From NCBI GenBank assembly GCA_011525685.1, contig WYBW01000136.1:1-54238 (forward strand): a DNA stretch of 54,238 bases, given 5' to 3'. Position numbers and translations under genes: made by a program. This stretch comes from Verrucomicrobiia bacterium. Lineage in GTDB: Bacteria; Verrucomicrobiota; Verrucomicrobiia; Limisphaerales; JADLHS01. Positions 18,801 through 26,991 of the stretch are shown one piece after another. The notes below the pieces were generated by a model that saw only the letters and a list, made by a program, of their open reading frames with translations, was not told the DNA's origin and ran no database searches. The first letter of the stretch is position 1; each line of letters begins with the position of its first letter.

Positions 18801-19559
18801 GTTCTTCACCTTCGTCTGACCGGGCGAGGAAATGCTGGCCAGCAGCGGGGTGGTGGCGCCGACAACCCCGAACAACTCGCCGCCGCGGTTGATGATGGCG
18901 GCAGGAGCGAGCTTCTTGGCGCCGGCGGCCGAAGCCAGGTTGGCGGGTGTGGTGCGAAATGATTCGCTGTCCTCGATGCTGGCGGTAAAAGTCGGATTGA
19001 GGGCGGTGTCAGCCGAAAAGTCTAGGTTGGCGCTTAGGTACGGGAATTGGGCGCCGAACCAGCGCACCTGGTTCAGCCCCGTGCCCGAGGAAACGTCGGG
19101 CCGGATGATGCCGCCCACGGCGGCCGTCCCGGAGTCAAACTCGTGGTTGCCCAGCGCGGAGGCATCGAAACCAAGAATGTTCATCACCGTAATGTCCGCG
19201 CGCCCTTCGAGGGTGCGGAGATTGCTCAACGTTCCCGGAGCCAGGCCGAAGAGTTGCTCGTAAACATTGCGCAACACGGGCTGCACGGAAGGATCGCCGG
19301 CGGCTGAAAAGAACGGGCCGGGAATGTAGTTGTCGCCGGCTGAAAGCAGGATCGAAGGTATTCCAGAGGCCGCCGCGGAATTCTCCAAGCCTTGCACCAC
19401 CGCCGCGAAATTGGGCACATCCTCGATGGCATTGACGCCACCCTCCAGGTCGGAGGCGTGAAGAATCTGGAGTGTGGTCTGCGCCCCCGCCAGAGGCGCC
19501 GCCAGAAGCAGGGCGGACAAAACCGTCGCACCGTGCGGGATCATTCGTTTTGTAGTCAT
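15891..19559 (-). CDS. Secreted metallophosphatase/5'-nucleotidase fused to choice-of-anchor I domain
   Basis: A 1222-residue protein starting MTTKRMIPHGATVLS at ATG 19559, with a signal peptide ending near LAGAQ. The frame is open for 110 codons more, but that would run through tRNA-Arg. Residues about 28-380 are a calcineurin-like metallophosphatase domain (LHASDLEGG, LSAGDN, ALGNHEFD, VTHLQQ). A 5'-nucleotidase C-terminal domain follows at about 420-650 (NVSADANLWM, VSLKNGGGIRDLI, LQILEHGV). The last 480 residues match the choice-of-anchor I/LVIVD-like beta-propeller type (AEISAYERHSRRLFV, VTANEGEPSPDY, PEGVALGEVNGRTYAF). Two usual metal motifs are changed: D-x-H is DLE, and the late G-H-x-H is GGSDT. 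It probably acts on extracellular phosphate esters or nucleotides. Confidence 0.85.
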   Translation of the reverse strand: MTTKRMIPHGATVLSALLLAAPLAGAQTTLQILHASDLEGGVNAIEDVPNFAAVVQGLENSAAASGIPSILLSAGDNYIPGPFFSAAGDPSVQPVLRNVYEQLFGLAPGTLSNLRTLEGRADITVMNILGFDASALGNHEFDSGTAAVGGIIRPDVSSGTGLNQVRWFGAQFPYLSANLDFSADTALNPTFTASIEDSESFRTTPANLASAAGAKKLAPAAIINRGGELFGVVGATTPLLASISSPGQTKVKNPGAGSNNMTQLASILQPVIDQLLAAGVNRVILVTHLQQIALEQELVPLLRGVDVAIAGGSDTLLADATDVLRPGDAAGGPYPILATNADGDPAVIVSTDGRYSYVGRLVIMFDAAGRVVPGSVETAVSGAYKTDDEGVLAVWGNLTDPFLPGTKGALVKTLTDAVKAVVIAKDSNVFGNSDVFLEGRRATVRTEESNLGNVSADANLWMAQLTDPTVSVSLKNGGGIRDLIGFIDGGTGALLPTRKNPLSGKQATEVSQLDIENTLRFNNGLTLLTVTAEGLLQILEHGVAAVAPGATPGQFPQVGGISFSYDASLPAGSRVRSAAIKDWWGNTVDVLKQDGVAMGNPARPIRMVTLNFLASGGDNYPFPTLGTDRVDLLKPMAEPRTGAAAFAPDGSEQDAFAEFFTAFHPSSAFAYKTADVSAGQDGRIQNLLRRSDSVVYPPPPPLGAIKLSLIGRYTTGVFREGAAEISAYERHSRRLFVINANGGTVDILNLANPAQPELLKTIDIGAAFSDALATASPNSVAVSEGLVAVAVQRADAAGRQLAGVVAFYDADGRLIDQARAGSLPDMVTFTPNGLWVLTANEGEPSPDYSFDPEGSITIINVKHVRAAMRYPRFAHAFKLPPGHVRHATFGGFNKKQAELMAAGVRIFGPNASVAQDLEPEYIAVDKDSLLAYVTLQENNAIAIVNILTAKVLKIAPLGFKDWTQSGFDASDRDNAINVAPWPVFGMYQPDGIASYRVGRHTYLVTANEGDAREYETFSEEARVGSLALDPVAFPDAALLKRNAALGRLTVTKTLGDADSDGSFDQLYTLGGRSFSIWRVNSNGSLTQTFDSADQFEQISASLVPGPFNSDNVANGSFDTRSDNKGPEPEGVALGEVNGRTYAFIGLERIGGVMVYDISDPTAARFVQYLNPRDFTGNAPAGTAGDLGPEGLEFVPATHSPTGRPLLIVAHEVSGSVAIFQVE

Positions 19560-19859
19560 GGTTTCTTTCGTATGGTTTGCTCTAGACTTGTAGCTCGGCG
19601 TTGAGAGTGAATTGGCCATGTTACTTCTGTATGGCGGAGAAGTGAGAGATGCGTGAAGAACGCGGGAGGTGTTGCAACCAGTAAGAATTGTCCCGTCCGC
19701 CAAAGGACCGTGTGGTGGCAGGCCAAACCGCGCTTTTTGCAGAAACTGACGCGGAAATGAATTGTGAGTCCGGCGGTGGAATCGCCCAAGGCCGCTTGCG
19801 GAGAGATTCTGCTGGCGCAAGGACCGGGTTGCAAATTGGGCGGGGCAACCGCGGAAGGC
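19560..19859. other. Intergenic region between the phosphatase gene and tRNA-Arg
   Basis: About 300 bp without a convincing gene. It should hold the promoter and leader of the phosphatase gene. An in-frame ATG at 19619 could extend that protein by 20 residues but would spoil its signal peptide. No clear structure was seen. Confidence 0.4.
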
Positions 19860-19936
19860 TGGTGCGCGAGGCGGGGGTCGAACCCACAACCTTCGGCTCC
19901 GGAGGCCGACGCTCTATCCAATTGAGCTACTCGCGC
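19860..19936 (-). tRNA. tRNA-Arg (anticodon CCG)
   Basis: Read on the minus strand, this folds as a full cloverleaf. The acceptor stem is GCGCGAG with CTCGCGC. The D arm is GCTCAATTGGATAGAGC. The anticodon stem TCGGC/GCCGA holds loop CTCCGGA, giving anticodon CCG. The T arm contains GGTTCGA. The 3' CCA is encoded after discriminator A. It decodes CGG. A good sigma-70-type promoter lies just upstream. Confidence 0.95.
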
Positions 19937-19948
19937 ACGACGACCCGT

Positions 19949-19977
19949 AGCATAGGGGCGGCAGCCCTCCGGCTCAA
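19949..19977 (-). promoter_or_regulatory. Sigma-70-type promoter of tRNA-Arg
   Basis: On the minus strand, TTGAGC and TATGCT are separated by 17 nt, and the -10 ends 12 nt before the tRNA 5' end. Four of six bases match consensus in each box, and the spacing to the gene is what a tRNA promoter needs. Confidence 0.55.
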
Positions 19978-20015
19978 ATGGAATCTCCGCCGCGCCGAAT
20001 GGCGGAAAACAGTGC

Positions 20016-20043
20016 TTGCATTAAGCCCTGATTTTCGTAGGTT
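20016..20043 (+). promoter_or_regulatory. Candidate promoter of tRNA-Gly
   Basis: TTGCAT and TAGGTT are separated by 16 nt, with the -10 box 18 nt before the tRNA. The match to consensus is moderate; position and orientation support it. Confidence 0.4.
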
Positions 20044-20061
20044 GTCCGCGCCTGTCAGGAA

Positions 20062-20138
20062 GCGAGCGTAGCTCAGTCTGGTAGAGCGTCACCTTGCCAA
20101 GGTGAATGTCGAGGGTTCGAATCCCTTCGCTCGCTCCA
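20062..20138 (+). tRNA. tRNA-Gly (anticodon GCC)
   Basis: A full cloverleaf. The acceptor stem is GCGAGCG with CGCTCGC, and the D arm contains GCTCAGTCTGGTAGAGC. The anticodon stem TCACC/GGTGA holds loop TTGCCAA (anticodon GCC), and the T arm contains GGGTTCGAATCCC. The discriminator is T, as expected for glycine tRNA, and CCA is encoded. It is head-to-head with tRNA-Arg, 125 bp away. Confidence 0.95.
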
Positions 20139-20233
20139 AAGTTTCCACTCCCTTGCCCAGTTGCCCCCGGCGTGAAACCTCGAGTGGCGGGCATTGACTC
20201 GGCCCGGGCCGGCCAGCAAAGATTCCGCCAATC

Positions 20234-21175
20234 ATGAAATCCATGGCGCTCTCGCAGCGAGGTGACACCCCGCGCCCGGCGGTCCGCGTTCCTGAGATTC
20301 CCGCCGTGGACGCGGTCATGGTGGAGGAACGCGCCTCGTCATTCACCAAACGCAGCCTCAAGACCCGCGCCAAACTGGCCGGCCTCAAAATGGTGGTGAG
20401 CATGATGGACCTCACCACCCTCGAAGGCAAAGACACGCCCGGCAAGGTGGCTTACCTCTGTCGCAAGGCGCTTCAGCCCGCCGTGCCGCAGCACGCCGTG
20501 CCACCCTGCGCCGCGGTTTGCGTTTATCCGAACATGGTGAAACACGCCCGGAAGTTCCTGGGTCAGGATTCCCTCGTCCACGTGGCCTCGGTCGCCACCG
20601 GTTTCCCCAGCGGCCAGTATCCAATGCGCACCAAGCTCGAGGAGGTCCGCCGCGTTGTGGCCGCCGGCGCGGACGAAGTGGACATGGTCATTGACCGCGG
20701 CGCGTTTCTGGCCGGCGACCACGCGAGAGTCTTCGACGAAGTGGCCGCCACCAAGGAAGCCTGTGGTGTTGCGCATTTGAAAGTGATTCTGGAAACCGGC
20801 GAACTCGTCACTTACGACAACGTCCGCCTCGCCAGCGAAATCGCGATGCAGGCCGGCGCGGATTTCATCAAGACCAGCACGGGCAAGATCAATCCCGCCG
20901 CCACTTTGCCGGTCACGCTCGTGATGCTCGAAGCCATCCGCGATCACTTTTTCACGACCGGCATCCGCGTCGGCATGAAACCGGCCGGCGGCATCCGCAC
21001 CGCAAAACAAGCACTCGCCTATCTCGTGATGGTCAAGGAAACCCTTGGCGACGACTGGCTCACGCCGGACCTGTTCCGCTTCGGCGCCAGCACCCTGCTC
21101 AACGATGTGCTGATGCAAATTGCCAAGACCGTGGATGGAAATTATCAAGGCGCGGATTACTTTTCCCTGCCGTGA
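20234..21175 (+). CDS. deoC: Deoxyribose-phosphate aldolase
   Basis: A 313-residue class I aldolase that cleaves 2-deoxyribose-5-phosphate to glyceraldehyde-3-phosphate and acetaldehyde in deoxynucleoside catabolism. The TIM-barrel signatures are clear: LTTLEGKDT, GADEVDMVID, the Schiff-base lysine in FIKTSTGK, and the second active-site lysine in MKPAGGIRT. At 313 residues it is of the longer DeoC type (E. coli DeoC is 259), with an N-terminal extension of about 40 residues. It stands alone, not in a deo operon with phosphopentomutase or nucleoside phosphorylase genes. It lies 95 bp after tRNA-Gly and just ahead of the SNF2 gene. Confidence 0.95.
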   Translation: MKSMALSQRGDTPRPAVRVPEIPAVDAVMVEERASSFTKRSLKTRAKLAGLKMVVSMMDLTTLEGKDTPGKVAYLCRKALQPAVPQHAVPPCAAVCVYPNMVKHARKFLGQDSLVHVASVATGFPSGQYPMRTKLEEVRRVVAAGADEVDMVIDRGAFLAGDHARVFDEVAATKEACGVAHLKVILETGELVTYDNVRLASEIAMQAGADFIKTSTGKINPAATLPVTLVMLEAIRDHFFTTGIRVGMKPAGGIRTAKQALAYLVMVKETLGDDWLTPDLFRFGASTLLNDVLMQIAKTVDGNYQGADYFSLP

Positions 21176-21237
21176 AGGACTTTGGTGAATAACTCCCGCT
21201 TGCCGCGGTCCCGCGGCTGTTTCAGGCTCACCCCTTG

Positions 21238-24200
21238 ATGAAGTTGCGAAAGGACTTGCTGCAAGGCATCGAGCGGTTTCTCAGTCTCGTGCCGGCCCAG
21301 ACCCGGAAACGCGGCCGCGCCTACCATTTGCAGGGCGCGGTGTTGGAACTCGAATGTACAGTGCCGGATCAGGAATACGTCGCCGTGGTCCAGGGCGGCG
21401 AGGATTACGAGGTGACGCTGGAATTTGCCGATCGCGTGTGGACCTCGGACTGCACGTGCCCGATGGCGTACGATTGCAAGCACGCCGTCGCGGCCATGCT
21501 GGAACTTCAAAAAAGAGCAAGCGTACCGGACCAGCCCTCAGCCACTGCCACGAAGAACACCTCCAACGCCAAACCCGTAAAAGGCAAGCCGACTTATTAT
21601 CAGCCGCCGCGCTCGCCCATCTACGATCGGCTGACCGCGCATCTGGGGCGGCCGCTCACCCAGACCGAGGCCGACTTCATCCGCCGGGTGCAATCGCTTT
21701 ATCAGAACGCCCGCTACCGGCAGCTCACCGACAGCGATCTCGGTCAGGTCTGTTACACACGCAACTTCTACAACTGGCAGCCGCTGGCGCTCTGGCCCGA
21801 GCCGCCACGCGATGATTTTGAGATGTGGCTTTACGTCGCGTGGGAACTGCGTCGCCGCAACGCCCGCTGGCCGGAGTTCATGGACGGCATCACGGATTTC
21901 AGTCTCATTGAAGCCGCCATAATCGAGTGGGAACGCGACAAGGAAATCGCCCAATGGAACGATTGGTTTCGCAATCATGAAGGGCACACCGCCGCCCTCG
22001 GTGACAACGGCACGCTCGAATTGCGCCTCATGCTGTATCCGACCGAGGCGCGGCTGCAATGGCGAACCCAGCCGGAGGCACCGTTCGCCGATCTCAAGCA
22101 GGCCCAGGCAAAGAAGTTTGCGGAACAATTCGAGCACGGCACGCTCACCCTCGGACTCGAATCGCTGCCGCTCTGGAGTTCCGTCTTCAAGCCGTGGCAC
22201 TATGACAGTTGGTGGTCTTTCAAGTACGACAACGCCACGGCGCGGCCAGGACTGGGTCGCCTCTTGCGCCTGCCGCTGCCGCCCGAGCGGGTGGTTTACG
22301 CCGACGGCCGACCCCTGCCTCGCGCGTCCGAATCCCTCCGGTTGATACTTCGCCCGCCGGAAAATGGCGACGACCATTATGAACTTGCGCTGACGACCGC
22401 CGAAGGTTCGCCACCGCCCACCATCCTCTGCACCTTCTCCGGCCAGCCGACGCTTTACCTGACCGAGCAGGGACTTTTTTCCGGCCCGCCCGCCGACGCA
22501 CTCGACACGGACCTGCGCAGGGCAATCCCCGCACCCGCGCTGGAAACCGCCGAGGGCCTCCGCTTCCTTCATGCCAGCGGCCTGCCGATTCCGGAGCACC
22601 TCGCCAATCGCGTGCGCACCGTACCGGTCACGGTCACCGTGTCCTGCGGGTTGAAACCGATTTATCCTGGCAGCCCGAGCGAGGACATCGCCATCAGCGT
22701 CGTGGCCAAGGCGCCGGGATTGACGCCGGAAAAACTTACGCCGCAGGGCTGGCAGAGTTCTCCGGGCGCGACCAAAGGCGGCGGCAGATCTGCAACCGGG
22801 AAGAACGGCGTCATCGCGGTTCACGACCGCGCGGCCCAGGGACATTTCCCCCGCGTGCTCGAGTCGCTCAACGCCAAATGGTCCGGTTATCCCGGCGAGT
22901 GGCGCTTGCGGCTCACCAAGAAGACCCCTGAAACCTTTGTGCCGTGGCTGCAATCGCTCCCGCCGGAGATCGAGGTGCTGCTCGACAAGGAACTCGCCAC
23001 CCTGCGCGACGCGCCGGTCAGCGGCAGCGTGTCGCTGGACATCGAGGAATCGGGCATGGACTGGTTCGACCTCAAGGTGGCACTCAAGGTCACCGACACC
23101 ACGCTCACGCCCGAGGAACTCAAGCTCCTGCTCAACGCGCGCGGCGGTTACGTGCGCCTCGGCAAGAAAGGCTGGCGGCGTTTGCAGTTCAACCTCACAC
23201 CCGAGGAGGATGAACAACTCGCCCGGCTCGGACTGAACGCCAAGGATTTTTCCGCCGAGCCGCAACGCTTCCACGCCCTGCAACTGGCGGACAGTGCCGC
23301 GAAGAAATTTCTCGCACCCGAGCGCGTCGAAAAGATCCACCGCCGCGTCAGCGAGTTGAAAACGCGCGTGTCGCCCACGCTGCCGGCGGCCATCCGCGCC
23401 GAGATGCGGCCGTATCAGACCGACGGTTATCATTTCCTCGCCTATCTCACCGCCAACCGTTTTGGCGGGATTCTGGCCGACGACATGGGCCTGGGCAAAA
23501 CGCTGCAAGCCCTGGCCTGGCTGGCGTGGCTGCGGAATAGTGGGGCAGGCGTCCCGCCTGTCACGGTAGCGGCGGGCGACTCGCCTGCCGTAGAGCCGGG
23601 CTTCCAACTCGGCGGAAAAAACGGTGATGACACTGAATCCACCAAATCTTCCACCGGCACTTCCGATTCGGACGCCAATCCGGGCGGCAAGATGCCGCCC
23701 TCCACGGCAGGCGGGACGCCCGCCGCTACGCCGCCCAGCCTCGTCGTCTGCCCCAAGTCTGTCATGGACAACTGGCGCGCGGAGGCGGAGCGATTTTATC
23801 CGGGCCTGCGCGTCCGGCTTTGGCGCGGCGAACCCGCCGAGGAACTGCCCGCCGCGCGCGCGAGCGCCGACCTCATCGTGCTCAACTACGCGCAACTGCG
23901 TTCACTGTCACCGGACATCGCCCAAGCCCCGTGGCAGGCGGCGATTCTCGACGAAGCGCAATACATCAAGAATCCCGATTCGCAAACCGCGCAGGCCGCC
24001 CGCGGCCTCAAGGCCGACCACCGGCTCGCGCTTACCGGCACGCCCATCGAAAACCGGTTGCTCGATTTGTGGAGCATCATGGGCTTCGCCATGCCGGGCG
24101 CGCTGGGCAATCGCGCGCACTTCCTCCGGCGGTTTGACGCGAAGGACGATCCGCTGGCCCGCCGCCGGCTGGCCGCGCGCGTGCGGCCGTTCCTGTTGCG

Positions 24201-24954
24201 CCGCACCAAGGCCCAAGTCGCCAAGGATTTGCCCGATCGCGTCGAGGAGGACCTGTTCTGCGAAATGGAGGGCGAACAGAAGACCCTCTACACCGCCGAG
24301 CTCAAGCGCGCCCGCCAGCTCATCCTCGGCCTCAAGACCAATCAGCAACTCAACGACCAGCGCTTCAACGTGCTCACTTCGCTGTTGCGGTTGCGGCAGA
24401 TTTGCTGTCACCCCGCGCTCGTGGACGGCAAGCTCCGCGAAGCCGAGAGCGCCAAGGTCGGCGCGCTGGTGGATTTGCTGGAACCGCTCATGGAAGAAGG
24501 GCACAAGGTGCTCGTGTTTTCGCAATTCGTCACGATGCTCGACCTGATCCGCGAAACGGTCGAACAGCGCGAATGGCCGCACTTCTACCTGGCGGGCGAC
24601 ACGGAGAATCGCGGCGAACTGGTGCGGACATTTCAGTCTGCGCCGGGCGGCGCGGTGTTCCTGATCTCGCTCAAGGCGGGCGGCTTCGGTTTGAACCTCA
24701 CGGCCGCGTCCTACGTGGTCCTGTTTGACCCATGGTGGAATCCCGCGGTCGAGAACCAGGCCATTGACCGCACCCACCGCATCGGTCAGACGCGCAAGGT
24801 GATGGCCTACCGGTTGTTGATCGGCGAGAGCATCGAGCAAAAAATCCGCGCGTTGCAAAAGCAGAAGGCCGCGCTCGTCGAAGACGTGTTGGGCGAGGAA
24901 CGCTTCGGCCAAAGTCTGACACTGGACGATTTGCGATTCCTGTTCGCGGAATGA
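21238..24954 (+). CDS. SWIM zinc-finger SNF2-family helicase/ATPase
   Basis: A 1238-residue protein. A SWIM zinc finger lies near residues 60-85 (DCTCPMAYDCKHAVAAM, C-x-C-xn-C-x-H). A long middle region of unknown fold follows. The SNF2 ATPase begins about residue 720: motif I ADDMGLGKT, motif II DEAQ in ILDEAQYIKN, LTGTPIENRL, and the helicase C domain with VLVFSQFVTML and DRTHRIGQTR. It is a DNA-translocating ATPase of the bacterial RapA/HepA-like group, probably acting in transcription or DNA-protein remodelling. The start is ATG 21238; a TTG three nt earlier is less likely. Between motifs I and Ia about 64 residues of Gly/Pro/Ser-rich sequence are inserted in frame. They are encoded by palindromic repeats (23541-23730) and are absent from typical family members. 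Confidence 0.93.
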   Translation: MKLRKDLLQGIERFLSLVPAQTRKRGRAYHLQGAVLELECTVPDQEYVAVVQGGEDYEVTLEFADRVWTSDCTCPMAYDCKHAVAAMLELQKRASVPDQPSATATKNTSNAKPVKGKPTYYQPPRSPIYDRLTAHLGRPLTQTEADFIRRVQSLYQNARYRQLTDSDLGQVCYTRNFYNWQPLALWPEPPRDDFEMWLYVAWELRRRNARWPEFMDGITDFSLIEAAIIEWERDKEIAQWNDWFRNHEGHTAALGDNGTLELRLMLYPTEARLQWRTQPEAPFADLKQAQAKKFAEQFEHGTLTLGLESLPLWSSVFKPWHYDSWWSFKYDNATARPGLGRLLRLPLPPERVVYADGRPLPRASESLRLILRPPENGDDHYELALTTAEGSPPPTILCTFSGQPTLYLTEQGLFSGPPADALDTDLRRAIPAPALETAEGLRFLHASGLPIPEHLANRVRTVPVTVTVSCGLKPIYPGSPSEDIAISVVAKAPGLTPEKLTPQGWQSSPGATKGGGRSATGKNGVIAVHDRAAQGHFPRVLESLNAKWSGYPGEWRLRLTKKTPETFVPWLQSLPPEIEVLLDKELATLRDAPVSGSVSLDIEESGMDWFDLKVALKVTDTTLTPEELKLLLNARGGYVRLGKKGWRRLQFNLTPEEDEQLARLGLNAKDFSAEPQRFHALQLADSAAKKFLAPERVEKIHRRVSELKTRVSPTLPAAIRAEMRPYQTDGYHFLAYLTANRFGGILADDMGLGKTLQALAWLAWLRNSGAGVPPVTVAAGDSPAVEPGFQLGGKNGDDTESTKSSTGTSDSDANPGGKMPPSTAGGTPAATPPSLVVCPKSVMDNWRAEAERFYPGLRVRLWRGEPAEELPAARASADLIVLNYAQLRSLSPDIAQAPWQAAILDEAQYIKNPDSQTAQAARGLKADHRLALTGTPIENRLLDLWSIMGFAMPGALGNRAHFLRRFDAKDDPLARRRLAARVRPFLLRRTKAQVAKDLPDRVEEDLFCEMEGEQKTLYTAELKRARQLILGLKTNQQLNDQRFNVLTSLLRLRQICCHPALVDGKLREAESAKVGALVDLLEPLMEEGHKVLVFSQFVTMLDLIRETVEQREWPHFYLAGDTENRGELVRTFQSAPGGAVFLISLKAGGFGLNLTAASYVVLFDPWWNPAVENQAIDRTHRIGQTRKVMAYRLLIGESIEQKIRALQKQKAALVEDVLGEERFGQSLTLDDLRFLFAE
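23541..23730. repeat. Composite palindromic repeat inserted in frame in the SNF2 gene
   Basis: At least four hairpins occur in 190 bp: CAGGCG/CGCCTG (23546-23560), GGCGGGCG/CGCCTGCC (just after 23570), GGCGGCA/TGCCGCC (about 23685-23701) and a GGCAGGCG-type hairpin (23706-23725). The left and right parts are inverted relatives of one another, each joining a GTAGCGGCGGGCG word to a CCTGCCGT word. The encoded peptide is low-complexity and separates WLAWLRN from PSLVVCPKSVMDNW, which are nearly adjacent in most homologues. Confidence 0.7.
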
Positions 24955-25047
24955 GGCAGTGGCGGCCATTCATGGGCGGGCTCCCCCCTGTCAACGCGAG
25001 CCGGGCACAGTGAACAAACGGACTTCTTCAACGTCGAAAAAACCAGA

Positions 25048-26871
25048 ATGATTCCTCAAGTTCACCTCTTTCTCCGGGTTTTGCCGATGCTGTGCCTTTC
25101 TGCAATCGCACCGGCGTCAAGCGCCGCGGAACTGCCGGACTATCGCACGGTTCACACCGCCCTCCAGACGCGGATCCAAAAACCTCAGCCCGGCGAAACC
25201 GCGGGCGCGGGGTATCTGGGGATCGAACTGGCCGAGGAGGGCGGCAAACTGGTCGTGACCGGCGTGGCACCGGATTCGCCGGCGGCGCTCGCCGGTCTGC
25301 AACCGGGTGATGTGCTGCTGCTGCTGGACAAAAACCGATTCCGGACGCCCGTCGAGGTGCGCGACTGGCTGCAACAAAGCTCGCCGGGCCGGAAGGTGTC
25401 CATCCAGGTGGAACGGCAGCGCAAGAAGCTCAACTCGTCGGCGGAATTGATGGCCACGAGCCGGCCCATGAAATTGGCCGAGCGGCGCGGGCTGCTGGGC
25501 GTGCAGGTCAGCGCGGTCGAGGAAGGCGAAGGCTTGCGGGTCACACGCGTGACCTCCGGATTTGCGGCGGACAAAGCCGGCGTGAAAGCGGGTGACGTGC
25601 TGCTCAAGGTCAATGGCGTGCCGCTGATTGGCAGCACGAGCCTGACCGACCTGCTCGCCACGCGCGAGGCCGGCGAAAAGGTGACGGTTCATTATCGGCG
25701 GGGCGACGAGGAACGGGAGTTTGAGGGTGAACTGGTCCCGGATGAATCCGAGGAACGCGCCAGTGGAGCGCGCACGACGTGGCGCAATCCCGTCTATCAC
25801 CTGGCGGTGGTGCGCGTGGAATTCGCCGACACAAAACACAACCCCGCCGCCACGGACGCCGAGTGGGAGGACTTCTTCTTTGGGGAGAACGCGTATCGTG
25901 ACCAGACCAACGCCACCGGCCAGAGGGTTTACGGCAGTGTGCGCGATTATTTCCACGAACTTTCCTGCGGCCGGTTGACCGTCACGGGCCGGGTGTTCGA
26001 CTGGATTCAGCTCTCCAAGGATCGCGCGGAGTACTCGCAGGGCACGGCGAACGCGCGGACGCGCTCGGCGTTCTTCAACGAAGCGCTCGACGCGTTGCTC
26101 GAACGCGAAGGCGCGGAGGCGTTGCGTGATTTCGACGGTCTGCAGTTCATTTACGCCGGCGCGCGCTTTCCGACGGCGAATCGCGGCACGTTGTTCTGGC
26201 CGCACCGAGGGTCCACCACTTACAAGGGCAAACGCTGGTCCTACGTCATCTGCGCCGAGGGCGGCTCGCGCATGGCGAACATCAGCGTCTTCTGCCATGA
26301 GTTCGGCCACATTCTCGGCTTGCCCGATCAGTATGCGCGTCCGGAGAATCCCGGCTCGGAGGGTTTGGGCGCGTGGTGCGCCATGTCGAATCAATCCGGC
26401 AACGGCCGGCCCCAGCATTTTTGCGCGTGGTGCAAGGAACGCATGGGCTGGTTGCAACCCGCCGTGATTGATCCCACGGTCAAGCAGAAGCTCGTGTTGA
26501 ACCCGGTGAACAGTTCCACCAACGAATGTTTCAAGGTGCTCGTCCGCCCCGATGGCAGCGAATATCTGCTGCTGGAAAACCGGCGGAAGCAGGGTTTCGA
26601 TGAAAGCCTGGTGGCCGAGGGCCTGCTCATCTGGCGCGTGGTGGGCGGGCGGTTGATGCTGGAGGAATCGCACGGCGTGGATGGCCCGTCCGGTCCGCGC
26701 GTGTTTCTGAGCGCCGTGCCGTATCCCAGCGCGGCCAACAATGCCTTCACCCCCTACACCACGCCTTCCAGCCGCTCGCAACTCGGCGGTGGATGGCCCG
26801 TGCATATCACCAACATCCGCCGGCTGGCCGATGGCCGCATCGCGTTTCACATCGGTCACGAGTATCAGTGA
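25048..26871 (+). CDS. Secreted PDZ-domain M6-like metalloprotease
   Basis: A 607-residue protein with a signal peptide (about residues 1-26, ending ASSAAE). Two PDZ domains follow: about 52-125 (GYLGIELAEEGGKLVV, SPAALAGLQPGDVLLLL) and 150-225 (RGLLGVQVSAVEEG, AGVKAGDVLLKVNG). The catalytic domain is of the immune-inhibitor-A (M6) type, with the zinc motif HEFGHILGLPDQY near residue 416 (HExxHxxGxxD). The protein should act outside the cytoplasm as a zinc endopeptidase. Two PDZ domains before an M6 domain is a combination I know mainly from Verrucomicrobia and Planctomycetes. It is a single gene with 94 bp after the SNF2 gene. Confidence 0.88.
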   Translation: MIPQVHLFLRVLPMLCLSAIAPASSAAELPDYRTVHTALQTRIQKPQPGETAGAGYLGIELAEEGGKLVVTGVAPDSPAALAGLQPGDVLLLLDKNRFRTPVEVRDWLQQSSPGRKVSIQVERQRKKLNSSAELMATSRPMKLAERRGLLGVQVSAVEEGEGLRVTRVTSGFAADKAGVKAGDVLLKVNGVPLIGSTSLTDLLATREAGEKVTVHYRRGDEEREFEGELVPDESEERASGARTTWRNPVYHLAVVRVEFADTKHNPAATDAEWEDFFFGENAYRDQTNATGQRVYGSVRDYFHELSCGRLTVTGRVFDWIQLSKDRAEYSQGTANARTRSAFFNEALDALLEREGAEALRDFDGLQFIYAGARFPTANRGTLFWPHRGSTTYKGKRWSYVICAEGGSRMANISVFCHEFGHILGLPDQYARPENPGSEGLGAWCAMSNQSGNGRPQHFCAWCKERMGWLQPAVIDPTVKQKLVLNPVNSSTNECFKVLVRPDGSEYLLLENRRKQGFDESLVAEGLLIWRVVGGRLMLEESHGVDGPSGPRVFLSAVPYPSAANNAFTPYTTPSSRSQLGGGWPVHITNIRRLADGRIAFHIGHEYQ

Positions 26872-26991
26872 GGCGCCATCCGCCGCCGCCAAACGGCTTG
26901 CCCGCGTGGCCGGCTCGAGGAACTTCCTGCCGACCTGAAATGGTTTGCAGCGCCCAAGGGTTCTGTTACCTTGCGTTGGTGCGAGGACGTT

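Noticed and set aside
21176..21237. GC-rich stem (GCCGC/GCGGC) after deoC as a terminator
   Set aside because: The stem is short and only a weak TTT follows; not convincing.
21538..23895. Open frame of 785 codons on the minus strand, antisense to the SNF2 gene
   Set aside because: Shadow of a clearly recognised SNF2 coding sequence; its translation is Arg/Gly/His-rich and matches no family.
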